Shown: one piece after another, positions 13,601 through 24,965 of the stretch
Layout: every line of letters begins with the position of its first letter
Position numbering within the stretch: position 1 is the stretch's first letter
Origin: Terfezia claveryi
Lineage: Eukaryota; Ascomycota; Pezizomycetes; Pezizales; Pezizaceae
Direction: 5' to 3'
Length of the DNA stretch: 64,000 nucleotides
Assembly: GCA_015179025.1 (NCBI GenBank)
Contig: WHUX01000037.1
Coordinates: 339,643-403,642, forward strand
The notes under the pieces: generated by a model
What the model saw: the letters and a program-made list of their open reading frames with translations, nothing else
Told to the model about the DNA's origin: nothing
Database searches by the model: none
Made by a program: the position numbers and the translations under genes

Positions 13601-16600
13601 TTGCGAAGTTCCTATCATACAGCACTAAGAAAAGAGCTCATGAGGAATCAGCTGAGTCACAGCCAATACAAGTTACTCGGCAACGCCCTAGTTCTACTGC
13701 AGTACCTTATGGGCTTCAGTACTCCAAGAAAGATTACCTGACTCCATATTTCCAACTAGAGGCTTTTGAACAACCCCTTCAAAATCTGCTCCATCAGAGT
13801 CACAAAACTCTACTAACGGCGAATCATCAATTGGTTTTCAAGGAGCAGCAAACGAAGAGGGTGTACCGCCGAATCCAGCAGTTACAAGAAAAGGGTTTAT
13901 GGAGCCTAAGACAATCAGCGCGAGTCAGAGAACCACAAAGGAAGTTATGTCATTGGGATTACTTATTACAAGAAGCAAATTGGTTGAGTGTTGATTTCAG
14001 GCAAGAAAGGAGGTTGAAGATCACGCAGTGTAAGATCCTAGCTGACATAGTCATGGAATGGCATCTGGCAAATCCTGAACAGAGGAGGCTTCTCTGTGTG
14101 GATAAAACAGGGCTTTCACGGCGGAGAGATCGGGCGACAAGGAGTCGTCTACTACATGAGAGACGAGATTATGATAGGCAGACAGGTTATGTGGCAGCGG
14201 TAGGCGAAGATCAGGTGATGCGAGATGATCACATGATGGAAAGTTTGCAAAAGCTAACACCTACAGTACGTGGCGGACTGGATGGTGTTATAACAAAATT
14301 AGAGCCGATGTCGGAACGGGACAAGAGGAAATACAATTGTCAGGAGGGGGAGTGCGGAAATCGTGAAAAGTTGGAGATTGAGTGGGATTCGGGCCAGGAA
14401 GATACTGATGCATTTGGTCATCTTGAAACGCCGCCTGTGCAATTGTTTACCCTTGGATCAGAAGAGACAATTTTCCGGATGCCACTTACTCATTCGGCCA
14501 ATGAAATATTATCGGAGCTGCCAATTCAGATCCCGCCTACCCTTCCCGTAGACGCATCAATCCTCGACAGTCAAGTGGAAGAAAGTTGGCAGATGCCAAT
14601 AATTCCTGTCAGCAAACTCTGTCTCGCCAAACTGGTTTTCAATGACGAAGGGCCACCTCGCAAAAAGAGTCGCTACGAGTATCAAGAAAACTATAACCTC
14701 TTTGCAGAGGATAGTGATTCTGAGGATAGCTCTGGTCAGATAAAGGCCAGTACATTTGCTGAAACGCCGGGGAAATTATCAAATAAACCTATCCCGATGC
14801 CCCCAGAAAGCACTCATGTGGCACTGTTTAATCCTGACTTCAAACATATCCTGAACCGTATGCAAGGGCACAATTTCAAACCACCAAGTTATATCCCACC
14901 CCCATCATTCTTCGAAAACAGGCTGGCGTCCCAATGGCTTCCCTCGGAGGACGAAAAATTGAAGGACCTCGTTCAGCGGTATCCACAAAACTGGGCTCTG
15001 ATATCTACATTCATGACGTTCAAAGGGGACAGTCAATCTGCACAAGACAGAAGATCCCCTTGGGAATGCTTTGAGCGGTACTTGCAAATTGAGCCACCGA
15101 CGGCGGACTTTTTGAAGAGTCCTTACTACAAAGGAATTCAGCAGAGGTTAGATATCTCTGGCAGAGTGAGTGTACCTAGTTCCATCACAGGTAATCCTCC
15201 AAACGGCAATGGTGGTAGTGGAACTAGTACACCAACAATCAGGAGGCGGGGCAATGCACCGTTGAGAGTTGAAAGAAGAAAGAACACCAAATTTGTGCAT
15301 TTGTTCGAAAGTATGAGAAAATTGGCTAAGAGGCGGGAGTTAAGTCTTACTAAACAACAAAATGGTAAGTTCAGGGACCCTCAAAATTTTGAAGTGTTAC
15401 TGATGACCAATGTAACCACAGCGGCCGGGATCGCGAACCGCAAAGCTGAACAACAAAGTCAAACTAAACCCAAGCTCCAGAACTTTGTTCCAGCACATTT
15501 TAGCAAGATGAAACATGAACGTGAGATGAAAATCGAAAGACAGGCTCGGGAGAATGCCGCTCTGGTCGCTCAACAGAGGGTAAGTAAATAATAGTCCCTG
15601 ACCTCTTTCCTCGACGCCTATCAGAGAGTGTTTTCAAATCCTTCCAATTCATGTGAACAATGTTCGCTGATGTGGTATCATGGATCTTTTACCTTGATGT
15701 CTCGATCCAGGTTGCACAATTTATTCGTCCACATCCTCACCCACCTGCATTTGCTAATAGTGTAAATATACAGCATGCACAGCAACAAAGAAATGGTACA
15801 TCAGGTGTTAATAGCCCGGTTGTCCCATCGGTGAATTCAAATGGTCTGCCACAAGGCCCCCCTGGGATACCAGTTCATCGGGCATCCCCTTCCGTGGCAC
15901 ATGCATTGCCGAATGGGGTTGTTTTAGCGTCTGGTGGAGCACCTGTCCCTGGAATGGCCGGCATTCCCCACAACACCGTCGCTGGAGTGCAAGCGCAAGT
16001 GAATGGTACAGTCACGACAAATGCTATAGCCCTCGGGCTCCGATCACACGCCGGCGTATCAGGGGCTATGCACGGGACTGCAATAACTCCTCAGCAGTTC
16101 CAGTTGATGAAATTGAGATATGCTCAAGCCCAGCAGCAGCAACAGCAGCAACAGCAACAACAACAGCAACAACAGCAACAACAGCAGCAACAACAGCAAC
16201 AACAGCAGCAACAGCAGCAACAGCAGCAGCAGCAACAGCAGCAGCAGCAACAGGCAGTACAAGCAGCAGTAGTAGTACAACAAGCACAGAACGGCTCACA
16301 TTCTGCGGGAATGTCTGGTCTGCCGGCAAACTATTCTCAACACGCTATCCTCGCCGCCGCTCAACAACAAGCTCTCAGCGCGGCAAGTGCTAACGGCATA
16401 AAGCAACAACATCTCACAAACGGTGTCAATGGCGACAATGGTGGTCAGAATGGTATATCTCAGCAACGTCCTCAGTTGAATATCCAAGGCCAGGGTCAAG
16501 CTTGTTCTCCTCGCCTACATCAACCCCAGCAAATACCGCATCATGTCCATCTACTCTCACCCCAGCAAATCTCCAACTGGGTACGAACTCATAACCCCAC

Positions 16601-17081
16601 CCTCACTCCTGAGGAGGTCCAAAAAGTGACAGAGCAGCGTATTATTGAGTATCACAACCAAATGCGAGCGCAGTTGTCAAATGTTCAAATCCAAACGGGG
16701 ACTGCGTTTCAGGCTGGGGTGACTGTTGGACTTACTTCACAGCAACAACAACTCTACCAACAACAGCAGGTTATGAGGCAGCAACAGCACATGATGACAC
16801 AACAATCACGGCAGGGAAGCCAAGGCCCTACACAGATGCAGCAAAGCACCATCGTTGGAGGTGTTGTCTCAAGGGGCACCACCCCACAACAATCCCAGCA
16901 CCTACTTCAGAGAACTGCGAGCATGCAAAGTGTAGGCCACCCACTGCAGCGGACACAGAGCATTGGGCAGCAGCAAGGCCGCGTACAGGTCCAGCAGCAA
17001 AGCCCAAGGCAATCACAGGTTCAGCAGGCCCAGATGGTTGGTATCCCACAACCGCAACAGCATTCTGCCCCACAAGCATAG
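10663..17081 (+). CDS. EAF1: EAF1/VID21, scaffold subunit of the NuA4 histone acetyltransferase
   Basis: Four exons: 10663-10772, 11096-11263, 11388-15579 and 15711-17081, giving about 1,946 residues with all phases consistent. The 323-nt first intron has a TTGCTAACTG branch site. The start is the first in-frame ATG (MQSRLHSPNF). The N-terminal helical segment (RKRKLKDLYQVTRQIEWN) is typical of the family. The HSA domain lies near residues 940-1000 (WLSVDFRQERRLKITQCK) and binds actin/Arp4 in the family. The SANT/Myb-like domain lies near 1270-1335 (WLPSEDEKLKDLVQRYPQNW). The last exon encodes a Gln-rich C-terminus with a 41-Gln run. A long disordered, acidic and Ser/Pro-rich region separates the N-terminus from the HSA domain. 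EAF1 is the platform on which NuA4 assembles in the nucleus. The order HSA-SANT-polyQ without a Snf2 ATPase separates it from Swr1/Ino80. Confidence 0.92.
16131..16253 (+). repeat. CAG/CAA polyglutamine tract in EAF1
   Basis: 41 uninterrupted Gln codons at residues ~1631-1671, with CAG and CAA interspersed, which reduces slippage compared with pure CAG. The flanks are also Gln-rich. Antisense frames (poly-Leu, poly-Ala/Val) are shadows of the repeat. Confidence 0.95.
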
Positions 17082-18077
17082 GTCTTCAGCTATAAAGCAA
17101 CAAGCGCGGTATTCATGGCAAGTCCGAACCCGGGTCTCTGCACCTTCTATCATTTGAGAACCATTATTATGGCTCTTCTATATGTGGTAACATCTAATGA
17201 ACGTCTGGCTTTTCTTTCTGTGTCTAATTTGACGTGCAGGCAATTGAAGCGGCTTTTTCTTTTCATGGGTTTTGTTATCATTTATGCTTTACTTGTTGTA
17301 AACGGGCATCAAATCATGGGTTATAGGAGTTCTTTGTTGTTACTTTGGTTTTGTTACATATGCTTCTAGCAACTGAAGCTGCGACAGCTTCAGTTCTAGC
17401 TGAGAAGTTTCTCGGGTCTGCTATTTCGTTTCTTGTGTTTTACGTTGGCAAAGGCAATTTCTTTAAATAACAGATTTTTTGTAACTATCTTATAGTTCCT
17501 TTTCCTTTTCCCTTTTTGATCGTGTAATAGTCCTTGAGACGGGAAGGTGCTCGGTGGGACATTCCTCACATATATTCTGCCAGAATGCAAAAAGATATTG
17601 GGATTGTTGTCAGACGGTTAAGAAATTTGCATGGGGAATCTAGCGGGAACGAATGAACTCAGGGTCAACAGGAAGGTGGAATTACGATTCCGGTGAATGG
17701 GCGTACTGGGATACCATGGGAAGAATTCAGGGTCGTTCAATCGGTGCACAGGCAGATGATACTTTATATGTAATATCAGGCGTACTCACTTCTCATCCAC
17801 AAACATGAATCAGCTCCATTAGCCATCAGCCAATGGGAACGATCCTTCGTTTGAAGTTCACATTCTGCCTCGCCCAAAGATTCTAGGGCATTCCTGTGTA
17901 TAAACAGCCTCCCCCTCGCAATGTATGATGAACCCCAACATCATAGGATCTGATCGTGCTTAATAGCTCGCATGAGTTACTCCAACGGGTGGTATTTCTA
18001 GCTGGCAAATCGCAGTTGCAATTGCACTGTGTTGTGGTTGATGTAAAATAGTTGTGACCAGGTCACTTGATAATTTC
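17082..18077. other. EAF1 3' region and intergenic spacer
   Basis: Contains the EAF1 3' UTR and then T-rich single-copy-looking sequence. The short open frames at 17115-17369 and 17396-17590 have no recognisable motifs. No repeats or RNA genes seen. Confidence 0.4.
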
Positions 18078-18846
18078 AATTACAAAATTTGTAATTGGCA
18101 AGCGCCTTGGCAAGAAAGTGCTAATCCTAAACTGTAAAAGTTTGAGTGACCACAATTCTAATTACATAATTGCCAGCTAGACTAAAGTCTCTACCGACAA
18201 ATCTCTACTAACAAATTCTCCAAATGCCTCGATCAACTCAATGTGATCTCTTCTTGAAACGTGCATCATATGGATTATTGAGCAGCTTATATATAGTATT
18301 AATAATGAACTATCTTTAGATTCTATGATATTAGGGATGATCTTGATCTATTTGGGCTATATCAGAGATGTCTTGTGGTTAGTCTGGTTGGCACAAGATC
18401 TCGTGGTCATTATGTAGCCCTAGGTACAATCTCATCCAGCAACCAACGGTATATTAGAAAACTACTTATTAAGGTCTATCCAGAGCATGCTTTCATGACT
18501 CTCTTTCGAATGCAAACGTCACTCCTTTTGGCTGCTAGTAGAAGTTGTTACTCCCTTATGGCCGAGGGAGGACAGCAAAAAGCATGCACGCCCTATGTAC
18601 CATCAACTTGCAGTTGGTCTTTACATGCTCGGAAGTGCAGGACCAGGATTGTAATGTGCTAGAATTGATTTAATATAGCAAGGGGATCTGTGGTGAACTA
18701 TCTATGGCGTTCAATCGCAGTTTTAAGCACAATGGGAAGAGAGATTTATCGCGGACGTTGTCAATATTGTAATTGTAATTGGGAGACTGGCCAATTAGAG
18801 TTGGCGCCAAGTTGCCAAGGCGCTTGCCAATTACGAATTTTGTAAT
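18078..18846. mobile_element. Small inverted-repeat element, PIF/Harbinger-related remnant
   Basis: The ends are inverted repeats of about 36 bp: 18078-18114 and 18812-18846 share ATTACAAAAT(T/C)(T/C)GTAAT followed by TGGCAAGCGCCTTGGCAA. The left end also contains the palindrome ATTACAAAATTTGTAAT. The interior carries a decayed transposase piece (see 18480-18660). The short length and frameshift indicate a non-autonomous relic. A clear 3-bp target duplication was not found, so superfamily assignment rests on the protein fragment. Confidence 0.55.
18480..18660 (+). pseudogene. PIF/Harbinger-like transposase N-terminal fragment
   Basis: Two adjacent frames read FMTLFRMQ and then SFWLLVEVV...ARPMYHQLAVGLYMLGSAG. 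The pattern F-R-M, then a helix, then QLAVxLYxLGSxG is the N-terminal helix-turn-helix region typical of fungal DDE_Tnp_4 (Harbinger-type) transposases. At least one frameshift is needed, and the catalytic part is absent. It lies inside the 18078-18846 inverted-repeat element. Confidence 0.45.
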
Positions 18847-18965
18847 ACAGGTGGCTATACCCAGCAGCAAGAAAAAAGTGGCGTCCGGACGCACCGCCCA
18901 GCGTCCGGACGCGAGAGCTCGCGCGTGTGCGTCCTGTGCGTCCTGTGCGTCTGGACGCTGGCTGC

Positions 18966-19132
18966 GTTGCAACACAATCAGGACGCCAGGCTGAGTTGCA
19001 ACACAATCAGGACGCCCGGCTGAGTTGCAACACAATCAGGACGCCCGGCTGAGTTGCAATACAATCAGGACGCCCGGCTGAGTTGCAATACAATCTGGAC
19101 GCCCGGCTGAGTTGCAATACAATCTGGACACC
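18966..19132 (+). repeat. 29-bp tandem repeat, subterminal
   Basis: Units begin at 18966, 18995, 19024, 19053, 19082 and 19111 (last partial) and read GTTGCAACACAATCAGGACG plus CCCGGCTGA with few changes. Exact 29-bp spacing with no spacers marks a minisatellite, not a CRISPR array. Confidence 0.9.
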
Positions 19133-19385
19133 ATTGGAGCAACCAAAGCCGTCCGGACGCTGGTTGGCATATTTCAATCTCTGGATATTACAGTTCTCTC
19201 CCTTGGCATCATCATATTGTTAACGATATAGTTACAATGCACCAGCTTGTATGTACGACACTCTAACACCAGCCAGGTACATAGCCACTATTGCAGCCAT
19301 TGAATATGCACGCAGCTGAAATATCCATTGTATTCGCTAATAATTATATACACAGAAGTATTGAGTAATAGATATATATATAGAA

Positions 19386-19556
19386 CATGCACTCGCTGCT
19401 TCAATCGCTCCAACACTCGCTCTAACACTCGCTCCAATACTCGCTCTAATACTCGCTCCAATACTCGCTCTAATACTTGCCCTAATACTCGCTCCAATAC
19501 TCGCTCTCATACTCGCTCTATTACTCGCTCTATTACTCGCTCTAATGCTCGCCATA
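19386..19556 (+). repeat. 12-bp array (ACTCGCTCTAAT), left end of the large element
   Basis: About 14 units alternating CTCGCTCTAATA and CTCGCTCCAATA. Inverted counterparts lie at 36417-36590, and nested-element versions at 32566-32720 and 34130-34275. The period is a multiple of three, so frames through it stay open on both strands. Confidence 0.9.
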
Positions 19557-19869
19557 ATGTGCTGGGATATAGAGCGAAGGGAAAATGCGCAGGAAAGGGA
19601 GGTATATATACAGGAAAACCATAGTTGCCAAGGCCGACTGCTGAGGCCGACAATTTAGACTTTCCGAAGACAATGAGATAAGGGATAACAAGAGAAGTGG
19701 CATGACAGTGACCAATGGCGCTCAGCCCCCTTTCGCCATACTATTCAATGCCTGGCCTGGTAATAGTCATATTGGGAAATCGTAGTCGTGGTATTGAGAT
19801 ATGTGCGGAGTTCACGCTTTGTGATATGTTTCGTAGGAATTCATGCATTCGCGGGCATATATATATATA

Positions 19870-19985
19870 TGTTCTGGTCCGTTCCGGGATTCCAGGCCAT
19901 ACCGGTATGGCCCCCCATACCGGTATGGACTGGGCCGTTGCGAGATTGCGAGATTACCCAGGCCGTTCCGGGATGGCATAAATAT
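19870..19985. repeat. Palindrome module with CCATACCGGTATGG
   Basis: Two copies of the palindrome (near 19898 and 19916) sit between TTCTGGTCCGTTCCGGGATT and GAGATTGCGAGATTACCCAG. The same module recurs at about 22190-22245, 22550-22690, 25380-25450, 27185-27330, 27370-27510 and 35870-35970 in either orientation. Decayed copies change single bases (CCATACTGGTATGG). It separates repeat modules inside the element. Confidence 0.8.
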
Positions 19986-21350
19986 TCATATCTTCTTATA
20001 TTTCCTTATGCACACCCAACTTATTTGGCCTAACCAACGTAAATCATTTGATGCCATATTCCTAGATTCATGTCTACCTTAACCTCTACCCTCTATGCAG
20101 TCACTATCCCATTCCAAACTCCAATGCACCATCCCATTCCAAACTCCAATGCAAATGGTCTCCCAGCATAGCTGTGCCCGCACTACTGCGCTGTTCTTGT
20201 AGTTCACCTGCATTATATGCATTTTGAAATAATCCATTTTATTCTCATGATTATCTAATAAGGCTATCTAACACACTGCGCCCCAAAACCCCCATCTGTA
20301 CCAGCCTTCATATCTGCGTCCCTAGAATCCTAGATTTGCCGTCCATATAAGCCTGCAATTCACTGGCTATATTAGCCTGGATATCCGCTAGAATTGAGCA
20401 AGCAACTCAGCCTAGAATTGAGTGAAGAAATTAGCCTAGAATTGAGTAAGGAAATCAGCAGAGAACTGAGCAAGAATATTACCGAATCGAGTGAGGAAAT
20501 CAGCCTACAATCGAGTGAGCAAATCAGCATACAATCGAGTGAGCAAATTAGCCTAGAATCGAGCAAGCAAATCAGTGAGAAAATGAGCGAGCAAACCAGT
20601 ATATAATCGAGCAAGCAAATTAGCCTAGAATTGAGAAAGGAAATTAGCAGAGAATTGAGTAAGGAAATCACCACTGGTATAGAATCGAGCGAGGAAATCA
20701 GCCTAGAATCGAGTGAGCAAATCAGCATATAATCGAGTAAGCAAATCAGCCTAGAATCGAGCAAGAAAATTAGTATACAATCAAGCGAGCAAATCAGCCT
20801 AGAATTGAGCAAGCAAATCAGCGAGAAAATGAGCGAGCAAATGAGCAAGAAAATGAGTAAGCAAACCAGGTAGAATTGAGTGAGCAAAATTATTTGGAAG
20901 GAATGAACAAGAGAAAAGCTCTAAGTCCCAGCCAGACACACCTTGGAAATAGGGACTTGCTGTGTCTTGCTGCCAGCCATTGGATTAACTGGCACTGTCT
21001 TAAAACCAAATTATTTGTCTTACCTACAATCATCCTGCTGCGTTGGTTGGGGCTCCTCCTGCAATTAGCAAAACCTAGCACAAAGGAGGAAATACCTATA
21101 TATGGGAAACGAATGAGAAGACAAACATATAGAAATGATTTCTTTTGGCCTCTATATATGCATACAATTCATGCTTCTACTGGCTCTAAATATTGGTGTT
21201 TTGCATGCTTTTGCTAGCTCTAGGTATTGGTGTTTTGCATGATTCCACTGGCGCTATATATTGGTGTTTTTCATACTTCTGCTGGCTCTGTATATTGGTT
21301 TTTTCATACTTTTGCCAGCTCTAGAAATTGGTGTGTTTCATGCTAGGAAG
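19985..21350 (+). repeat. Internal repeat module C, copy 1
   Basis: Head (19985-20390): CATAAATATTCATATCTTC through CATTTTGAAATAATCCATTT to a CCAAAACCCCCATCTGTACC segment. Centre: 24-bp array (20390-20890). Tail: TTATTTGGAAGGAATGAACA, AGCTCTAAGTCCCAGC, TTGGTTGGGGCTC and then a ~40-bp array ending in TATTGGTGTTTTGCATG units (21180-21345). Further copies are at 22690-24260 (+), 25850-27190 (-), 27510-28300 (+) and 29330-30350 (+, headless), and a diverged one lies outside the element at 52110-53540. No coding content recognised. Confidence 0.75.
20390..20890 (+). repeat. 24-bp minisatellite, module C copy 1
   Basis: Units of the type GAGCGAGCAAATCAGCCTAG plus AATC, with variants. Because 24 is a multiple of three and the unit lacks stops in some frames, open frames exist on both strands. 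They encode SEQISLES-type repeats on plus and ICSLDSRL-type repeats on minus. They are treated here as repeat artefacts, not genes. Confidence 0.85.
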
Positions 21351-21780
21351 TATGACAGAAGTAGATACTACGTGATACAGACTGAGGCAGATGATTTCTC
21401 ATATGGACGCGGATATACAGGCTAAGAAGGACCCCCGATTGCAGGCCCCAATTGCAGGCTCATATGGATATAGATATCTAAGCTAAGAAAGAACCCCTAT
21501 TGCATACTTATATGGATATGGATATCTAGACTAATAGAGACCTCTGATTACAGGCTAATAGGGACCCCCGATCATAGGCTAATAGGGACCTCCGATTGCA
21601 GGCTCAAGGATATAAACACCAGCTTGGTGAATTGTCAATGGTACAAAAACTTGCTTGTTTCATAATACATACTATAGAAGTAGTGATTCTAGGCAATTAG
21701 TATTTTCAGGGAATACAAGAAATCTTCTACTTCAAGCATTGTGTTAACAGACCAGAATATATACATAAGAAAAGCTCTGC
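21351..21780. other. Spacer with short GGACCCCCGATT-type repeats
   Basis: The run holds loosely repeated GGACCCCCGATTGCAGGC / AATAGGGACC(C/T)CCGATT motifs around 21420-21605 and otherwise AT-rich sequence. Nothing coding is seen. Confidence 0.5.
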
Positions 21781-21965
21781 CATCTCCCACTTGCTCAATC
21801 CTCCACTTGCCTAATCTCCTGCTTGCCTAATCCTCCACTTACCTAATCCCTCACTTACTCAATCCCCCACTTGCTTAATTTCCATACCCACTTACTTAAT
21901 CCCCTATTTGCTCAATCCTCATATCCACTTGCTTAATCTCCTGCTTGCTTAACATCCTACTAGCT
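21781..21965 (+). repeat. ~15-bp array (CCACTTGCTCAATCC)
   Basis: Degenerate tandem units of CCACTTGCTCAATCC/CTGCTTGCCTAATC. A second array of the same unit is at 30447-30660, directly downstream of the integrase stop. This one adjoins an integrase 3' fragment in the same way. Confidence 0.8.
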
Positions 21966-22035
21966 CTTATATTGAATTCATACATAGGTGTGGCCCTGAT
22001 CCAGTATGACAATAGGCATCTCTGATGTTCTTTGA
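21966..22035 (-). pseudogene. Terminal fragment of the integrase gene
   Basis: The minus strand reads AYCHTGSGPHLCMNSI then stop, nearly identical to the last codons of the integrase at 30664-30730. The shared flank (15-bp array, then this piece) shows that a segment of the element was duplicated. The rest of the gene is missing here. Confidence 0.6.
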
Positions 22036-22180
22036 CTAAATGTTGCTACAAAATTACCTTCATATTGGATACATCCCTATTTAGTACTTTTAATATCACT
22101 GTGGCCGCTATGGTGTTGTGGTAAATCCTTGTTGCTATCCATGACATTGAACAATTTAATCCTATAATGGCTTGGTCTAT
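22036..22180. repeat. Short repeated module ending AACAATTTAATCC
   Basis: A ~130-bp module running from TTGCTACAAAATTACCTTCA to TGACATTGAACAATTTAATC recurs at 24966-25110 (+), 25460-25595 (-) and 35715-35850 (+), always next to a palindrome/hairpin block. No coding content. Confidence 0.75.
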
Positions 22181-22244
22181 TGTGATATCCAGTCTATACT
22201 GGTATGGACCGGGCCATACCAGTATGGCCCAAATCCCAGAACGG

Positions 22245-22550
22245 ACCAGAACATATATATATATATGTAAGAAACTCATGCTTTTGGAGATATATATATA
22301 GATGTATGAGAAACTCGAGCTCGTGGAAATATAAGTATATATATATATACGAGAAATCTATGCATTTACGAGCTTATATATATATGTCTCCAAAAGGATG
22401 AGTTTCTCATACATATATATATAAGTCTCCAAAAGCACGAGTTTCTCGCATATATATATATATATGTCTCCAAAAGCATGAGTTTCTCGCACATATATAT
22501 ATATACTTACGAATGTATGGATTTCTCACATATATATGTTCTGGTCCATT
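22245..22550 (+). repeat. Hairpin-TA array
   Basis: Units combine a TATATATA run with AAGTCTCCAAAAGCACGAG and TTTCTCGCA. The core CGAG-TTT-CTCG is an 11-nt hairpin, and spacing is about 37-40 bp. Both orientations are present here. Confidence 0.8.
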
Positions 22551-22689
22551 CTGGGATTTCAGGCCATACCGGTATGGACTGGGCCGTTCTAGGATTGCCT
22601 GGGCCATACCGATATGGCCCCCCATACTGGCATGAACTGGGCCGTTATGAGATTGCGAGATTGCGAGATTACCCAGGCCATTCCAGGAT

Positions 22690-24260
22690 AGCATAAATAT
22701 TCATATCTTCTTATATTTCCTTATGCATTTGGCCTAACTAATGAAAATCATTTGATGCTATATTCCTAGATTCATGTCTACCTTAACCTCTACCCTCTAC
22801 GCAGTCACCATCCCATTCCAAACTCCAATACAAATGGTCTCCCAGCATAGCCGCACTTGTCCTTGTAGTTCACCTGCATTATATGCATTTTGAAATAATC
22901 CATTTTATTCTCACGATTATCTAATAAGGCTATCTAACACACTGCATTCCAAAACCTCCATCTGTACCAGCCTTCACATCCGCATCCCTAGAATCCTAGA
23001 TTCGCCATCCATATGAGCCTGCAATTCACTGTCCATATTAGCCTGGATATCCACTGGAATTGAGCAAGCAAATCAGCCTAGAATCGAGCGAGCAAATCAG
23101 CCTAGAATCGAGCGAGCAAATTAGCCTAGAATCGAGCGAGCAAATCAGCCTAGAATCGAGCAAGCAAATCAGCCTAGAATCGAGCGAGGAAATCAGCCTA
23201 GAATTGAGCGAGGAAACCAGCAGAGAATTGAGCAAGGATATCACCAAATCGAGCGACGAAATCAGCCTACAATCGAGTGAGCAAATCAGCATACAATCGA
23301 GCTAGCAAATCAGAGAGAAAATGAGCAAGTAAATCAGCCTAGAATCGAGCGAGGAAATTAGCCTAGAATTGAGCGAGGAAATCAGCCTAGAATTGAGCGA
23401 GGAAATCAGTAGAGAATTAAACAAGGATATCACAGAATCAAGCGAGGAAATCAGCCTACAATCGAGCGAGCAAATCAGTATACAATCGAGGGACCAAATC
23501 AGCGAGAAAATGAGCAAGCAAATCAGCCTAGAATCGAGCGAGGAAATCAGCCTATAATTGAGCGAGGAAATCAGCAGAGAATTGAGCAAGGATATCACCG
23601 AATCGAGCTAGGAAATCAGCCTACAATCGAGCGAGCAAATCAGCATACAATCGAGTGAGCAAATCAGCAAGAAAATGAGCAAGCAAATCAGCCTAGAATC
23701 GAGCAAGGAAATCAGCGTAGAATTGAGTGAGGAAATCAGCAGAGAATTGAGCAAGAATATCACCGAATCGAGCGAGGAAATCAGCCTACAATCGAGCGAG
23801 CAAATCAGCATACAATCGAGCGAGCAAATCAGCGAGAAAATGAGCGAGGAAATTAGCATAGAATCAAGTAAGGAAATCAGCGTAGAATTGAGCGAGGAAA
23901 TCAGTAGAGAATTGAGCAAGGATATCACCGAATCGAGTGAGGAAATCAGCCTACAATCGAGCGAGCAAATCAGCTTACAATCGAGCGAGCAAATCAGCGA
24001 GAAAATGAGCGAGCAAACCAGCGTAGAATTGAGCAAGCAAATCAGCCTAGAATTGAGAGAGGAAATCAGCAGAGAATTGAGCAAGGAAATCACCACTGGT
24101 ATAGAATCGAGCGAGGAAATCAGTCTAGAATATTATGTCAAAAGGCAAAACGAGTTACCCCAGTTCACTATACTCCGAGCGCCATTACACTACTTCTTAG
24201 GTCCCCCTTGTTGTAGACTTGTAGTTTGGTGGAGATATAATGAACTATAGTATTAAGGAA
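22690..24260 (+). repeat. Module C, copy 2, with long 24-bp array
   Basis: The head matches copy 1 but lacks some spacer. The 24-bp array runs from 23060 to about 24130 (roughly 45 units), the longest in the window. It contains higher-order blocks that repeat GATATCACCGAATCGAGC. The array ends in a tail shared with copy 4 (ATGTCAAAAGGCAAAACGAG). Confidence 0.8.
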
Positions 24261-24320
24261 TGGATACCCGACAACCCTGCTCTCAGTCCACCGACAGTGA
24301 TATTAAGGCAATTAACTTCT

Positions 24321-24400
24321 TGCCTCCACTGGGAAATAAACATAAACCGTAAAGTAAAGAACTTACAACTGCGCTATGCCTACTGTCAGTTTCAAACACT
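24321..24400 (-). repeat. SINE-like tRNA-related fragment lacking the B box
   Basis: Closely matches the SINE-like piece at 28440-28545 but lacks the ~22 bp holding the B-box-like GAATCGAACTC. The A-box-like part (minus strand TAGCGCAGTTGTAAG) remains. Confidence 0.45.
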
Positions 24401-24544
24401 ATAGTACTATATTCTGCTAAAACTCATTACTTTTTCTACTTGCCAATTCAATTGTAGAAACAGGTGCATAGAGATAGGAAACATACAGCACATAGAGACA
24501 GGAAACATACAGCGACAGGAAACATACAGTAGCATGAATATTTG

Positions 24545-24965
24545 GTCACTCTATATGCCAGCCTAGATATTTGCTCACCCTATATGCTAGCTTGGATATT
24601 TGCTCGTTCTACATGCTAGCCTGGATATTCGTTCACACTATATATCGGCCTGGATATTCACTCACTCTACATGTCAGCCTAAATATTCGCTTGCTCTATA
24701 TATTAGCCTGGATATTCTCTCGCTCAATATGCCTGCCTAAATATTCACTCGCCCCATATATTAGCCTGGATATTTGCTTGCTTTATATATCAGCCTGGAT
24801 ATTTGCTTGCCCCAGATATCAGCCTAGATATTTGCTGGCCCTAGATATTAGCTTGGATAACCCCCTCTGGTGAGCCTGCATATTCCCCCTATATCAGCCT
24901 GGATATTTGCTCGCTCTATATGCCAGCCTAGATATTCGCTCATCCTAGATATTAGCCTGGATATT
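24545..24965 (+). repeat. ~29-bp array (GATATTTGCTCGCTCTATAT)
   Basis: About 15 degenerate units of AGCCTGGATATTTGCTCGCT plus CTATATGCC. A longer array of the same unit lies at 28675-29340, also followed by a repeat module. Confidence 0.8.

Larger units (their letters stand above)
18862..19870 (+). repeat. Left terminal inverted region of the 18.3-kb element
   Basis: Order from the tip: TIR, two CGTCCGGACG palindromes, GCGTCCTGTGCGTCC motifs, five to six 29-bp repeats, a spacer ending in a TATATATATA-type sequence near 19370, a 12-bp array, then a ~300-bp conserved block up to the GCGGGCATATATA motif. The same order appears inverted at the right end (36110-37152) and in both arms of the nested 32090-34867 element. 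Repeated subterminal motifs of this kind are transposase-binding sites in several DNA transposon superfamilies; that role is inference here. Confidence 0.7.

Noticed and set aside
16059..16329. Antisense poly-Leu and poly-Ala/Val frames
   Set aside because: Shadows of the EAF1 polyQ tract on the opposite strand.
18966..19132. CRISPR-like array with 29-bp period
   Set aside because: Units are contiguous with no unique spacers, in a eukaryotic transposon end. It is a minisatellite.
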